DNA of 64,000 nucleotides from Filosporella fistucella (GCA_030077755.1 JAQJZZ010000008.1:3348001-3412000), one strand, 5' to 3'. Shown: positions 33,576-47,100, counted from the first letter of the stretch. A program made the numbers and translations. The notes: generated by a model not told the origin, from the sequence alone.

Positions 33576-34934
33576 TCATGGCCACATACACCCACTACTC
33601 TCAACATAACTTTCCCTGACCCCATACAACCTCCCGACCCCCGTCTCATAAACCCCCTTCTCCAATTTCACACTGCCCTGCTCTCCCGCAGCTTCGTGTC
33701 GTCTCAACAGCACATTCCAACTAAACCCCTCATGACCCACTCCCTCAAACCTCTCTCCTTTCGTCAACACCAGGAAATCAATCATACTCCTCTGATCCCA
33801 ACTCAATTTCTCCATCTCGTCTCTCTCCTTTCCCTTCAATAAATCTTCTTTATGCGTTACTGCAATATTATACTCTTCCGCTTCGTGGGAGAGCTGGTTT
33901 ATATCCTGGAGAGAAGGGGAAGCGACGTAGATGATTTGATTATGTGAAGAGAAAGCAGATTTGAGATAAGCTGTTGATTGAGCTGTGTAGTGTGAGTATT
34001 CAACATCTGAGTGTCTTTTTGATTTTAAAGAGCGTCTTTCTGAAGATTGGAGAGGGTTGGTGGTTCCGAGGTGAGCGCCGAAGAACGAGGGGACGATGAG
34101 TGGTGAGGTGAGGTTGAAATCTAGGTCGTACCAGGTGGCTATGCTTGTTAAGGTACTTGTTGCTAATCTCCTAATATCAGGTCGAAATTTGAGGATATTT
34201 CCAAATGAGTGAGCGATTCCGTGGCCATCGAAATGGGTTGGCCAATGCAGGAAAGATTGGTCCAGATCGAGGATTATAGGTTCTTTTTCCGGGACCTTAG
34301 CCATATATTTCTCTATCCACGCCTCCAATTTCTTCGGCCATAACTCAGGATGTTCGAGTCCCTTCGCAGGGACATTCTCAAATAACTTCTCGGGTAATAA
34401 TCCTCTTCTTCTCTCAGACTCCGTATTCTCCATATGTCGTATCAACGTCAATTCCGGACAACTTTTCCGCAACGAATCCACAAAATGGTTTTTATCAAAC
34501 ATGTATTCAATCCCCTGTCTCGGAATCCCATGTCTCTTCTCGATTTCCGTAGGTCCATCTATCTCATCTTCTCCTCTCTGCGCAATCATGGGTAGAACTA
34601 GGCTTCCACCAGCTGCAATAGCATATCTCACACAATTTAGAATGGAATTCCGGACATGTGCTATTCCACCGTGGTTATTTTGACAGGTGAAGACGAGAGA
34701 GCTGTTCCAGGATACGGACGAACACATATCGCGTATTGCCTGCGAGTCTACAGGCGGGAAATCGAAGACGTCGGCGGAAGAACCGGTTCCCATGGACCCG
34801 GAGGAGAGAGGCCATGGTATTTGAGCGTAGGAGGGGAGTTTATGGTTATTGAACGGGGAGAGGAGATAGAGGATGCTGAGGAGGAGGAGAGAGAGGAAGA
34901 AGTAGCGCCGGGAGAAGAGGGAGGAGCATTGCAT
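33576..34934 (-). CDS. Type II membrane protein, O-fucosyltransferase-like (putative)
   Basis: This is a single-exon protein of 452 residues when started at 34934, where a basic/hydrophobic signal anchor (SRRYFFLSLLLLSILYLL, residues 8-25) directly follows the Met. The longer open frame to 35126 would add 64 polar residues before the anchor and is disfavoured. The luminal part has FTCQNNHGGIAHVRNSIL, then CVRYAIAAGGSLVLP, a pattern I associate with fungal Golgi proteins related to O-fucosyltransferase-like GT-B enzymes. Later blocks include DLDQSFLHWPTHFDGHGIAHSF and RFRPDIR-like residues. The glycosyltransferase assignment is moderate to weak; the membrane topology is clearer. Confidence 0.65.
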   Translation of the reverse strand: MQCSSLFSRRYFFLSLLLLSILYLLSPFNNHKLPSYAQIPWPLSSGSMGTGSSADVFDFPPVDSQAIRDMCSSVSWNSSLVFTCQNNHGGIAHVRNSILNCVRYAIAAGGSLVLPMIAQRGEDEIDGPTEIEKRHGIPRQGIEYMFDKNHFVDSLRKSCPELTLIRHMENTESERRRGLLPEKLFENVPAKGLEHPELWPKKLEAWIEKYMAKVPEKEPIILDLDQSFLHWPTHFDGHGIAHSFGNILKFRPDIRRLATSTLTSIATWYDLDFNLTSPLIVPSFFGAHLGTTNPLQSSERRSLKSKRHSDVEYSHYTAQSTAYLKSAFSSHNQIIYVASPSLQDINQLSHEAEEYNIAVTHKEDLLKGKERDEMEKLSWDQRSMIDFLVLTKGERFEGVGHEGFSWNVLLRRHEAAGEQGSVKLEKGVYETGVGRLYGVRESYVESSGCMWP

Positions 34935-36299
34935 TTTGATAATTATTTCTGAGGTTCTTGGAGGGAGGAATTGGATTCTGAAATTTATTATTTGGTATGG
35001 AGGGGCAAAGAGGTGGCGGAAGCCGTGCACAGGATGGGCGTCCCAGGCGTGTTTTGGGTTGGAGGGGGGCTGAACTGGATTCCGGCAGTGGGGATTTAGC
35101 GAGGGTTTAGAGGAGATGAAGATCATTGTATGCTATTCTTTTGCGACACATCTTCGAGATCTCTTCAGACTCTCCCTAGAACCTTTTTCGAAAAATGTAT
35201 TTCATCTGGTGAACGACCATTCTTTTCGCTTTTCAAAATTATTCCAAAGTTTATATTCATTTCTTATTGCATTTTTGGTTACCTCACATCACGAACCCCT
35301 GAAACACACCCGACCACCATACAACCATGAAACAAACATGTGCCCACCGCATGAACCAACGAATCAATTCTCGCCAACTCAAACACAAAACAAACGCTTA
35401 AACTGCCGCTATCTGATTAAGCTTCTTCTAGATGCACAGTGCACTTTAGTTTGAGGCTCTCTAGATGCGGAATGTTAGCTGTTATGCCCTCGGTATACCT
35501 GTGCTTGAGCAAAGTACTGCCTCCTGAAGATTAAGCGAGCAAGTAGTGAGGGGCAAAATGGAGGTAGAGAATGGGATTGACTTCAATGTTTTCGATATTC
35601 TTGTGAGCAAAGGAATGAAAAGAGATATTGACTTTGCGAAACGCTTGGAGAGTGAGGGAGTCTGATTCCGAATTGAGTTAAAGGAACCTTAGAACTAGAA
35701 CGAAATGTTGGAATGTAGTGGAAGATTTCCTCTGAGCTCGAGATTAGGTATGTTTATTGTGATGAATCCACGAAATTGTTTGTATATTTATTTCACGATG
35801 ATAGAAATATAGAGAAGAGAAGATAGAAGGTCTCCGCCCGGAGCATCATATTGTGAGTTATCAGAATTTGAAATAGGCCTTCCCGTATAAAGTTTGAGTA
35901 GGGAAACCAACCCCGATACATGCTGCAGTTAGACGGATGAGTAAGCAGTAAGCAGTAAAATATTCAGGAAACAAGTACCCAAGTGCCTCGTATCTGGAAA
36001 GGCAAAACGGGCCGGAGAACCGATTTTAGCTTCCCATGCACTCACACGGTTATGCAGGATGTGAAAGGCTTATGGAAAGAACCGTTTTAAGGCCTAATCA
36101 CCGTCCCTAGTACATCATCGCATTTCACGTCAAATCAAAATCAAAGAAGAGACCAAGTTTTCAAAGTACGTCAATTAAATGTATGTTCCCCTTCACACCG
36201 CATCTCCCTCCCATCCCCCACCAAAAACGCATCTCGAAAACCCGTACCAGAAGAAGAAATTAAAAAGGATTGAACTATATTCATTCTCCATGGGTTTAT
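34935..36299. other. Intergenic region
   Basis: About 1.4 kb with no supported gene. Frames on the plus strand near 34656-34952 are antisense shadows of the membrane protein. The right end is the 3' flank of the transporter. Confidence 0.5.
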
Positions 36300-38186
36300 T
36301 TAAACCTTAGAGACATGAATCTGGGTATCCTCCAACTGACTGGATGAAGTGATGGGTCCCTTGGTGGGATCCTCAATGTGATCAACATCGTGATGGATCT
36401 GCTTCTCGACAGCCACAACTGCCTCGTTAGCGAGCTCCTTGTCCTCGAACAGGAAGGCCAGTTCTTCGAGGGTACGGTTGTAGGTCTCTGGGTACATGAA
36501 GTAGATGAAGAGGAACTCGAAGAAGATCCAGCCGCAGTAGATGGCCATGAATTTCCAGGAGATGGCTTTGAGTGCCACCGGGTTGACGTTGTTGGAGAAG
36601 AAACCACCGATCTTGCCGAAGATTTGCTCGATTCCGATACCGCGGGTACGTTGGGCGTATGGGAAGAGTTCGACGAGGTAGGCTGGGGATTGTTAGTTTA
36701 CATTTTCTGGTTTTGCTGGGAGGGGATATTTACTGTATGTCAAGGCATTGTTGCCGATATTGTAGCAAGGAGCATATGCAAAATAGAAGAATAAGGCGGC
36801 GTAGGATGGTCCTCCTGGCAGATGCCTCTTCTTTGCTTTCCATGAGATGCATTGCTGCAGAGAGACGGTGAAACCGATAAATGTTGACAGCATACTAAGA
36901 GACGAAAGCATGAACATGTGTCTTCTCCTGTATCTGCAGACAACGATAGCGGCGATGGTCGCAACGAGTAAACTCCAGCATGCGTTTGCGAGATTGATAC
37001 GTGGTTTGGCGTAGTCGGATGTGTAGCCCATGAATCCATAAAGTGTGCTCTGATAATAGGACAGAAGGGTGTTTCCGGACATCTGAGTGAAAAGACCGAG
37101 CATACAGGCGATGAGAACACGACGACGCATACCCTTGGTAGCGACCATATCCATCCAGGATTGCTTGCTGTTGTTGAGTTCGATGGCGATGGTAGATTTG
37201 ATTTGGGCCATCTCTGCCTTGACGAGAACAGAGTCACGGTCACCTTCACCGTGATACTTGATGAGAATCTCATTGGCTTCATCATAACGGTCGCGAGAGA
37301 TGAGCCATCTAGGAGACTCGGGAAGGAGGCTGGATTATTGTGTTAGTCTTGATCATCAGGTAGAAAGGAAGACATACAAAACAGTTGAGATTTGCAAGAA
37401 AGATGGGCACGCCTGCAAAAGAGAAGGCAGCCGCCATGACCATTCACTCTTGATAGGCGTAGTTCTCAAGGCGATAGCAGAGGCAACAATCTGACCGATA
37501 AAGTAGGAGGCATTGAAGAAAGAGGTGAGAGTAGCACGATCCTTGGGATGACCCAATTCTCCGATGAGAGCGGAGCCGGAGATGATACAGAAGACAATGC
37601 CAAATCCCAGAACCATACGCGAAAAGATGTACATGCCGACTGCAAATGTGTTAGCTGGCTTTCAAGAGAATTGGTAATGGGGTAGCGCATACGATTTTGA
37701 GCGAAACCCTGGATGATAGCTCCGACAACCATAATGAGTGATCCAGCCATGATGGCCCATCTACGTCCAAATCTCTGGTTGACATATGGTGCAATTGGTA
37801 CACCAATAATGGAACCGAGTTGGTAGCACGAGGAGACGAATCCAAGAAGACCAGCAGACAAAACAGGCTTTCCCTTATCATCTTTAGCTCCATCCGAGAA
37901 GTCTGTCAGGCATGTCAGTGTTTGCGTTCATTGTTTTCGATTGGGGGTATCCAGGTAAAGATGACTTACACTTGTTCCAATTTCCTGAGAATTGCAGTGT
38001 CCCAATCAAGGCAGAATCAAATCCCGAAGTCATCTCGACTCCCATACAGCACAGGAACAACCACAGGTACATCTTTCTAAGAATCGGCTTCTTGTAGAAC
38101 TTGACAGTATCCTCATTTGCGATCTGGGTCAAAATATTATCCGCCAGACCCGTCTCATGGACGACTAGCTTCTCAAGAGGCGCCAT
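36300..38186 (-). CDS. MFS sugar transporter (sugar porter family)
   Basis: This is a plasma-membrane hexose or disaccharide transporter of the major facilitator superfamily. Exons on the minus strand are 38186-37970, 37902-37693, 37639-37378, 37329-36734 and 36682-36300, giving 555 residues with about twelve hydrophobic segments. Family signatures are GFDSALIG in helix 1, NQRFGRRWAI between helices 2 and 3, SRMVLGFG, the PESPRWL sequence after helix 6, the QMSGNTLLSYY helix 7 region, LVELFPYAQRTRG and the terminal PETYNRTLEELAFLFED block. That last block resembles the lactose-permease-like branch of fungal sugar porters, but the substrate is not determined by sequence alone. All four introns are short and keep frame. 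Confidence 0.94.
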
Positions 38187-40243
38187 CACTGCTGCTGTAC
38201 TGCTATGCAGAGTATCTCAGTAAAGAAACACAAAGATGCAATTGTCAATCCGGGGAAAGGACGACTGAAGAAGTACTTCTGCTGGGAAAGGCAAGAAGTG
38301 AAGCGGTGGATGCAAGGAAAGAGAGAAAGGAAGAGCTGGAAAAATTCTTCCTGATGCTCTTCTATCTATATTCCGTCCTGTCGGCCTACTCTACCTCATG
38401 CACATATATTCCCCTACCACATCCTCGCCCCAGGATTCCCCACCCCCGGCTTACACTCACACCAAATCAAAACCAGAGGAAGGCACTCAAAAAACGGCAA
38501 ACAGATAGATCAGCCGGGGCTCTGGCTCTACCCCAATTCTAAAAGGCTGGTGTTTGGTTCTTATTTAGCCTGAACAGCTCGTAAGTGTCCGTCCGGGGTA
38601 AGATCACGCATACAGAGAAAAAAAAGCGGAGAAAGAAGAGCACACTCACCCACGGGTAGAGTAGGCTAGGTTTGCTATTCGAGTAATAATGACAAGCATA
38701 CCTTACTCGTTCCCGTTTATTGTGTGTTCGCAGGTAAACAGCTCCTACGACCCAATTCCAGCATCGCTGTTCAGCCCCAGACGCTGTCCTCGGCTCCAGA
38801 ATAGGGAAGCCAAGCCGGTAGAATTCCCAAAGGCCCGTTTCCATAACTCACCAAACCACCACTACTAATACCACTACCACTACCTACGTTACCCTACACT
38901 CCAGTTTAACTCTCTTCCGACCATACAGATGAACAGCGTGGCCGTGGTCCATTTCCATATCCCCAGTAACACCCTCGTCTGTCGGTCCCCATACGACTTT
39001 ATATCCAACCGTTCAATCACCGCCATACAAACCGCCTATAAGCAGGGGTCCATTGAAAAATGGATGGCAAGGCAAGTCAGCAAAGGCAAGAAATGCTCGT
39101 TCCAACCCGTCTTTCCTGCTGCTGGATCAGCATTAGATATCGTATTAGGTCTTGGCTGGCTTTTTCTGTGGGGTTCTTTTCTTGCTTTCTGCCCGGTGGT
39201 ACGGATGTCTGGCTGCACAGGAGTCCGGATGGAATTGAATGAGTGATGCACTGCACTTTTCTGGCTCGCCACGTGCGATCCCTACTCCCGTTTGCCTCCA
39301 GATGCAGTGAGAATCTAGGTACCTACGCCTGAATCATACCTTACCTTGCCTAACACAAGGCACCTAACAAAAATTCCCTCAGCTTCAATACCATAAACCA
39401 GAGGCAGAAAAAAAAGTAAGGCACAGTATAACCTTTTTGCCAGAACTACCTACTCATTTTCTGCTTCCAGCCTAGGTAGACCCTAAACTGCCAGAGGCGT
39501 CTAATTCCCGTACCCGTTCGTGCTAAGTACCCAGTACCTAACTTCCTACGGAGTATTTCCCCCAACCCAACTGCCCGTCGATCCCCAAGTCTTCTCTGCC
39601 ACATTCCCAGCCCGAGACGCATCCAGAATAAACTAATGAACTTATCAATCTACGCCCAGAAAAATGGCTACCTTATCCTTCTTGGCTTGTAAGCCTGCCT
39701 GTGAAACATTTTCCTAATCCATCCAATAATCTCAATTCATCACCAACAAATGCCAAGAATCAACTCCCCAACACTACTTGCGTTAAATACCCATCAAATC
39801 ACCCTCATCTTACAAAATATCGTGAAAATCTCGAGGTGATGAGAGAAGTTCACATTCATCCACGCGAAAAGACTCACAAATTGGGACGACAGATCTTCTA
39901 CTTGGAGCGGCGCAATACCTTTTCCACTTTCCCGACCCAGGATTCTAAATTCTCATTTCGGCTCCTCTGGGTGACGATACAGTTCTGTACACGTAAAGGG
40001 AAGAGGATTCGAATTGATTGATTACCGGAATTCATTTAATAGCCATCTACCTAACGTCCGTACTGTACTTTGAATACCCTACCGAAAACAAAAATATGAT
40101 CATTGACCGCGTCCAAACAAATGCCTCATCCAATCATGAGAAAAGTGTGCTGTCATACAATTAACGCCTCCAACAGAAATCCCCACCCGTGCCACATTGC
40201 GGGGACGATGCACACCCATAAAATCAATATCCGTGGTCAGCAC
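38187..40243. other. Intergenic region between transporter and MCM4
   Basis: About 2 kb. A plus-strand frame at 38929-39246 and others are unsupported. The area near 39320-39560 is rich in short ACCTA/TAGGT motifs of unknown meaning. It should contain the transporter promoter and the MCM4 3' end. Confidence 0.5.
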
Positions 40244-43200
40244 TTAAGAGATTCCAGTCACACGTCGGATCGCCTTCCGTGCACCTTCACCCACGACCAT
40301 AACCGCCCCTTCTTGCTCCAGCACGCGAATCGTCTCCGCGAACTCGGCTGTCTCGACCGCAACACTGCTCTGCTCACTCATCTTCTTGACCACCTCACTG
40401 TACCGGGCGGCCTGCCCCTGTCGGGTCATCTCATCCAACAATGCCAGAACCGCATTCTTCAAATCTTGTTTGCGTCTTCTTTCGCTCGCGCTCGTCCCTT
40501 CGGTCAGCAGGCTCATATCAATCAGTCCTGTTCGGGAATCTGTGGCTGCCTGTTTAAGCGCCGACTTTATGAGTCGGACAGCTTCTTTTACATCATCTCT
40601 AGTTACCGTCTCTGATAGACGCATCTTTGCGTGAGCCTCAGAGAGTCGAATCATGGACTCAAGCTGACGAGTTGTGGCCGTGATACGACGTTCGGCAGCA
40701 CGAACGTCTTCACCAAGCTTTCGCATCTCAACATAAGAGGTGACAAGCTCTTCTGAAGCCTCTTGGCTAATTCTTGGCTGGCATTTACTCCTGGCGTATG
40801 AGATGTAGGAGGTAAGAAATTCAACTGGCTGTGATAAGGTTAGCTTTGCATATGGAAGATCAATCTTGAGGTCATACCAAAATCTCCATTCCTCCAGATG
40901 CACTTTGTGGCGTATCGTCCAGATACATGCCCAGCAAATGTCTAGCCAACCGCCTGTCGCTGGTCTCGTCAACTCTGTCCAGGATCAAGTACACGAGATC
41001 AAATCTTGACAACAAGGTTGGTGGTAAATCGATGTTTTGTGGTACCGGGAGGTTGGGGTTGTACTTGCTTCCAATTGGATTGGCGGATGCAAGAATACTG
41101 GTTCGCGCATTGAGTGTTGTGATAATACCGGCTTTAGCGATAGAAACGGTCTGCTGTTCCATCACTTCATGCAGAACTGATCGAGTGGCGTCGGACATCT
41201 TGTCGAATTCATCAATGCAGCAAACACCGCCATCCGAGAGGACCAGTGCACCGGACTCGAGAACAAGTTGGCGGGATTCGGGGTCGCGAGTGACATAGGC
41301 GGTCAAACCAACGGCCGACGAACCCTTTCCACTTGTGTACACCCCACGAGGGGCAATTTTGTGTACATATTGGAGAATTTGAGATTTTGCTGTAGAGGGG
41401 TCACCACAGAGAAGAATGTTGATGTCTCCTCTGTACTTTGGACTTCCTCCTTTCTCAAAGGATTTGTTGGTACCACCGAACAATTGTAGCAGTATACCCT
41501 TCTTCACGTCATCCATCTCCCAAATACTAGGCGCGAGAGAACGAGAGAGTAGCTCGTAGATATCAGGTCTAGCAGCCGTCTCTCTGATCTTTTCCTCCTC
41601 TTCCTCACTTACTTTCCTGGTCTCTTCCATATTGGTTGTAAGTTGATCAGAAAGGTCTCCTTCGACTGTGCTCACATCGATTCCCATTCGCTTTTTGTCT
41701 ACCTTTTGGATGTGCAGGATATCGATGTATGTCTTGTAGATACTCTTGAGAGTTCTCTGCCGCGGATTTACTCGAACAGGGGATGCTTTGAAGATACCAG
41801 TGATCTCAACACGATCACCAGCTTTACATAGATCAACCAGCTCATCATACGCACACATTGAAACCGAGTGCGGTGTCTGACCTGCAGGAACCGAATCTGG
41901 AGTCTCTTGAAGTTTGATGACTTGTTTATCCATGAACCCAGAACGATTGTGAATGATTTGCATCGAGTTTGGAGAGTCGCAAATTGTTCGTGGACATTTG
42001 GTAGGTTCGGCGATCTTGCCACGATCGATATCGACTTTCACGGTATGATTACAGACTTGGCACTTGAAGAAAGCGTCTTTCATGTCTGGGATAATTGGGG
42101 AAGTTCGGATAACAAGTCCTTTGATTGCGACAATCTTATCGACGTCTTCGCAAGGTTAGCAGATGTCAAGTACATTACTCGAATAACATACCTGAGGGGT
42201 TGAGCTCTCGCATGTTTATGGTGTTATCCATTCCAAAAGGTCGAACCCTGTAGGACCTCTTTTGAACTTCCTGACACCAATCTATTTCTTGCTCCTCCTG
42301 TGGTCGCGGAGTCGAAACTGGCTCATCTCTCTCAGAACTGAGAACTGGAGGTTCAGAGCTCATGATTCTACTGCGTTGGGAAGTCTCCGCTGGCGTCTGC
42401 GACTGCCTTTGCCTGGTCATCTCTGCCTCTGCGATTTCATACATGACATCTTTGATGGCCTGGTCCATTAGCGTGACGATATCTTGTGGATAATCCTGGC
42501 CCTGTTGCCAAAGCTTCCTGGTGGGAGGATATGCCTTGAGATTCTTGAAGTCCAGGTTGAGACTGTTGACTCCCAACAGCAACATGTTCTTCATTACCTC
42601 ATGGTATTCTTTGGTTTCCGAGTCGGGATCTGCACGAGTTTCTTCCTCGGACATGCCATCCGCCCACATTCGGTATTTCTTGGTAAAATTGCGCAAATAG
42701 TCTTTGAATGTAGAAAGGGTATCACTGATAGAGACATTGGTTCCCCAAATGCAAAGTGCGGAGTTTCCGCCCATAGCCTGAGCGTCCGATGTTGTGGGAT
42801 CTCGATTCGAAAATGTTGGCGCTTCGGACCCTTCAGGGGCAACCTCTCTGACAACACGCCCAGTCTCGTCCGTGAAAATTCGACGTCTGGCATGAGGGGT
42901 ATTGAAACTGTCTGAATTGATATCACCACGTCTGGAGATATTGAGCGCAGAGCCAGGCCCACTAATTCCTCGTGAAGAACGGACGAATAGCCCACTGCTG
43001 TCACTTCGGATATCTGTTGATTGTGGATGGCGGGGTGGACCGCCTGGGCTGGAACTGGGCGCGAATTGAATAGGAGATGAATCTAGATCATCAGTACGCA
43101 TTCAGTATCGGCATATAATATATTTACCTCTGAGAAGCCCACTTCCACTTGCTCTTGGTGTGCGATCTCCATCCTGGGTTGTCTGGGTATTGGTCATTTG

Positions 43201-43452
43201 TCTGAGAGGAGAACTGATATCCCGTTCTCGATTCATCCTCGCAATATCCGCAGGCGACGAGCGATAGATCATCGGAGAGGATGATGGGACATTTCGTCGA
43301 GGTGTGCCATTTCCTTGCGAAGATGCTGCTTCATTTTGCAATTGAGCTGCCGCTGGGTCAGGGGGGCTGCTTGGGATAGCATTTCTCTGCGAAGTACGCT
43401 TTGGAGTAGCGGATTGAGAACTGCGCTGACGTCTATGCGACGGCGACGACAT
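40244..43452 (-). CDS. MCM4: DNA replication licensing factor MCM4
   Basis: This is a subunit of the MCM2-7 replicative helicase in the nucleus, an AAA+ ATPase that unwinds origins. Exons on the minus strand are 43452-43128, 43082-42192, 42145-40878 and 40828-40244, giving 1,022 residues. The first 180 or so are Ser/Pro-rich with many SP/TP sites, as in MCM4 N-terminal regulatory tails. A C4 zinc finger (CQVC...CPRTIC) lies in the OB-fold domain. The AAA+ core shows Walker [10 protein letters not shown], Walker B CIDEFDKM, sensor 1 ILASANP and the arginine-finger [11 protein letters not shown]. The PRIS block and the C-terminal winged-helix region are also present. Every intron is 45-49 nt and in consistent phase. 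An ACGCGT element lies about 95 bp upstream. Confidence 0.97.
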
Positions 43453-43546
43453 GTTGAGGTTGGAGATAGTGTTGCTCTGAACGTTGTGTGTTGATCATCC
43501 AGGTGTTGAAATCAAAAGTTGAAGTGGGAGATTCACTTTTCGTTTC

Positions 43547-43552
43547 ACGCGT
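43547..43552. promoter_or_regulatory. MCB/MluI box in the MCM4 promoter
   Basis: ACGCGT lies 95-100 bp upstream of the MCM4 ATG, next to TTTTCGTTT. The MCB element is the known target of MBF in yeasts and drives G1/S expression of replication genes. A role here is inference by analogy. Confidence 0.45.
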
Positions 43553-43559
43553 CCAAAAC

Positions 43560-46500
43560 CAGTCGCGTCGCGTCGATAGAAATAACGCGCTAGCAAGTAG
43601 CTTCATGCAAGCACTTCCACTCAGGGGCAAATTGAAGCTCTACAGGCCAATTGAAGCAAGATCCTAAACACCCTGTAAATTTCAAATAATGTATCGCACA
43701 AACCAAACGTTTACAAAATCGAGTCCTAACTACTGCAACATCAGAACTTGAATGCAATTGATCACAAGCTCCGGGTGTGTTAACACGTGACCAGATCAGG
43801 TGACCTTTCCAGCAAAGTCATGTGCTGCTTCCCACCCAAGCAATCATTCTTCCTACCCCTACCCTCCCAAGGTAGCATTCTTCGCCGCAATTCTTTACCC
43901 GCTAATAATACAGAGTATTATTGCATGACGGACCATCGCCATGATCTCCCCATGAGCCTCACACCCGCATATTCCGGCCAAGCATGTTAATATCTAACAT
44001 TCAGCCGATTAGTCTTCGGATAATGGCCGACTCCGCAAAAGTATTGCAATTACCAGGGAGCCTATATTAACAATTCAAATCTAGTTGTTGGTTTTCTACT
44101 TTAAGTGTTGGTGATTTCGCGTTTTGTTTATTGCAAACTTGCCACATTGGCACGGCATTGAGATGTTTGAAAGTTTAATGGTCACTTGATTGAGGGTGGT
44201 GATCCACGAGGTGTTGGTCTTCCCAAAACGTCCAATTTTGGATGAGGGGAAGTTAAGTGGCCAAGAAAAACTATAGGAGGAGGGTGTGTTGAAAAGTGGT
44301 ATCGATCCACGTATCAAAAGTCACACCTGGGTAGGTGTGCAAAATTGCCAAAGGCAGAACAACCGTCCGAATCTGGATCCACTGCCCGGCCGAACATTCT
44401 CCTTGGTCCTGACCTTTCAGATTCCGTGTTCTCTCAAGCCAAAATATGAGAAGTGTGCTTCATAAATTGAATGGGTTCTGTGGTCTATATATCATTATTC
44501 AACGCAATCCTGATTGCTGTATCGTGTGTCGTGTCTTGCAAAAGTACAGAAAATGCTAGCAATGTCCAAGCACACATTCTCGACATACCTACCACAATCC
44601 CAACATAATTGCAATATGACATGGAAAATCGACGGTCAACCTATACTTTTCGGGAGGAGAGCACGCAAGTAAGATGGTGCCAACCTATACACTCTCAATA
44701 TAGAAAGCCAAAAGTCGTTTCTCTCGAAAGTGTACCAGACATTGAAACCTAGAGCTTGAACGTGAACATAGAAACTTTCTGAGAGCTCACGGAATATTCC
44801 CTTCTTATATAGGTCATCATGGTCACTTGGCATATCTCCTCCGCTGCTAGCTTCAGGAGAAGTACCCAAGTACAATCGCTGGCTTCTACACTCACATGAC
44901 ACAGTTTACCTTGATCATGTGCGCGTACATGATACCTAGGTACTGCGTTCTAAGTTCATTTTCAAGATATCCAAGACCTTAACTGTATTTTCGATCTCCA
45001 ATTCATTCTCTATCTGTTCACTTCTTACATCTTTGCCTTGTAATTCTTTTGGCTATAGGTCCGAGTAAATTGTCACGTGACATAACCCGAAGAGTATCTT
45101 GAGACTGCTAACAAGATGTATATATACCCGTGTTAAACAACTTTCAAACAATAAAGGGCATTATGGAACAATAATTTGATCTCGGTGGTCTCATGTCCGG
45201 GCTCTATAGTCCAGGGCAGGGAAAGATGGACTAAAGATTATGTTTTCAAGCTTGTGTGTAGGAGATAGTGGCGAGTGTAACTATTTACGAACTTCTAAGG
45301 AACAAGGACAGTGTGTGTAAAGAAAACATATGATCGTAGTATGCTAGCCAGATTCCTTGATAGATAATATTCTTGACGGAAGAGAATATTGACGGCTGTT
45401 TCAGAAAACCCTACAGATGATGACAGAAGACTTCCAGGTTGTCAAGAATGTTGATTAGTCGAAGTGAAAATGGACTATAGAATCAACCGTACTAAACGAA
45501 GAATAAATCAATGCTAGAGTCAGTCCAAAATTCAGTTCCTCCGTAACCAGCAACACCTCTATCCCGCTCTTCCTGTAGTAGTCGGTAAGTACTCGGCATA
45601 GGTTCCAAACAAATAACAGTCTAATCCTTCAAATACTCAACAGTATCTCATATTCAGGACTATAGCTTCCTTTCGCAAAGGTGGGGTATTCACCCTAACC
45701 TCTGGAACGAGAGTTACTGGACTAGAGGCAGAATTTAATTCAAAATTGAGTCGCTTGTAGACTTATGCGCGCTGTGAAGGAGATATCAATTTTGCTGTAC
45801 CACCGTAACTGGATCGTTTTGTAGCTCACTAAGAATTAATTTGAGTCTTACGTCGAATTCGATTTACGATGCTGGCTTAGTACTTGCTTGCCTAATACGA
45901 GCTGAGTTTGCGACTTAAGCTCAATATATACCCGCCAAATCTTGGATCCCAGGCATACAAAAATTTGAAGCGTTCTAGAACTACGCAATCCATAGCCAAG
46001 AAAGTAGATTTGCAAATCTCAACATCTTATAAAGGACCTCTGCTGGGTTGGATATGGAACTTCTAATCCATATCCTCGACATAGACCGCCAAGTCGCAGC
46101 GTATGTAAGAGCTAGGAGCCAGATTACGATCCGTCACAGTCGTCTTAGAGAACGAAGAAGAGGAAAGAATTTTGAAACTGCTGGTACTTTTTGAGCCAAA
46201 CTTCGTCGTTGTGGGGCAGGAAATCGACAGTGGATTTTATTGACGGAAGGGGGTATTGACCGACGAGGATTTTGACGACAGTGGCTCGAAGACAAAAGAC
46301 GAAAGAGACAAAAGACTCTCATAGCAGCCATTGAGAAGTAACTCTACGGACCCTACATCACCGTTCAAGAGGACATTAGAGTTATCTCCATCTTCGATTG
46401 CAGCTTGGTATCGTCTAACCACTGCAACACTCCTTAAAATTATCGAAGTCACGGCGTGTTGGCAACAATTTGCAGATTCCGAAAATTCTCGGGGTTCACT

Positions 46501-47100
46501 CGAGAGCGTTCCATGATTGTCTCTTTGATGAATAGTAGTCCGCTTTATAGACAACGCATGTGTGGAACTCGTCGGAACTTACGCTTTTTTGTGCTATTCA
46601 CTCCGTCCGGAAAGGGGATAATTAAGAATTCAGGCGACAAAGTTAAGTTACAGTTCTCTGAAAGGTGATGTGCAAACATTTGCCACTAGAACTTTAATTT
46701 CGGGAATTCTTCTCCACTCCCTAGATTATTGACTTTGACATTCTTTAGGTTCGAGGTCGGAGGCAGCTTGCTTTTCTCCTGTTTGGGGCAGGTGGAAAAC
46801 GTGTTTAGAGAAGGGAGGTGGTGAGAAATATAGCATGTGTATTGAAATAGAGGAAACTTAGAGGAAACTAGGAGTTGATTAGAGGCAAGAGTGAAAGCGA
46901 AATTCAGATCACATATTCGACATTCAGGTACTTGTAGCTTCATCTGTGGGCTAAGGCTGTAGAGACAGTACGGGAAGTAAATCAAAGGCCCCGTACCACG
47001 CAGGATAATTCCCCGTTAACATACGCATAGAAAATACGGTGTATTGGGTATATATGGTACAGTACAAATACAATCGTACTTAATCATGCAAATATTCTGA
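43560..47100. other. Gene-poor 3.5-kb region
   Basis: No convincing gene was seen. Small frames (for example minus 44636-44902 and minus 46237-46554) lack motifs. No long repeat, TE terminal repeat or tRNA was recognised by eye. Confidence 0.5.

Noticed and set aside
34656..34952. Plus-strand frame over the N-terminus of the O-fucosyltransferase-like gene
   Set aside because: Low-complexity Glu-rich antisense of the signal-anchor region.
35870..35925. GGCCTTCCC...GTAGGGAAACC resembling the hairpin on the minus strand
   Set aside because: Only short blocks match and the stems do not pair as in the two real copies.
38929..39246. Plus-strand 105-codon frame between the transporter and MCM4
   Set aside because: No motif or splice support, and a partly overlapping frame exists on the opposite strand.
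40103..42915. Long plus-strand frames over MCM4 (for example 40103-40615, 40927-41298 and 42484-42915)
   Set aside because: Antisense shadows of conserved minus-strand MCM4 exons.
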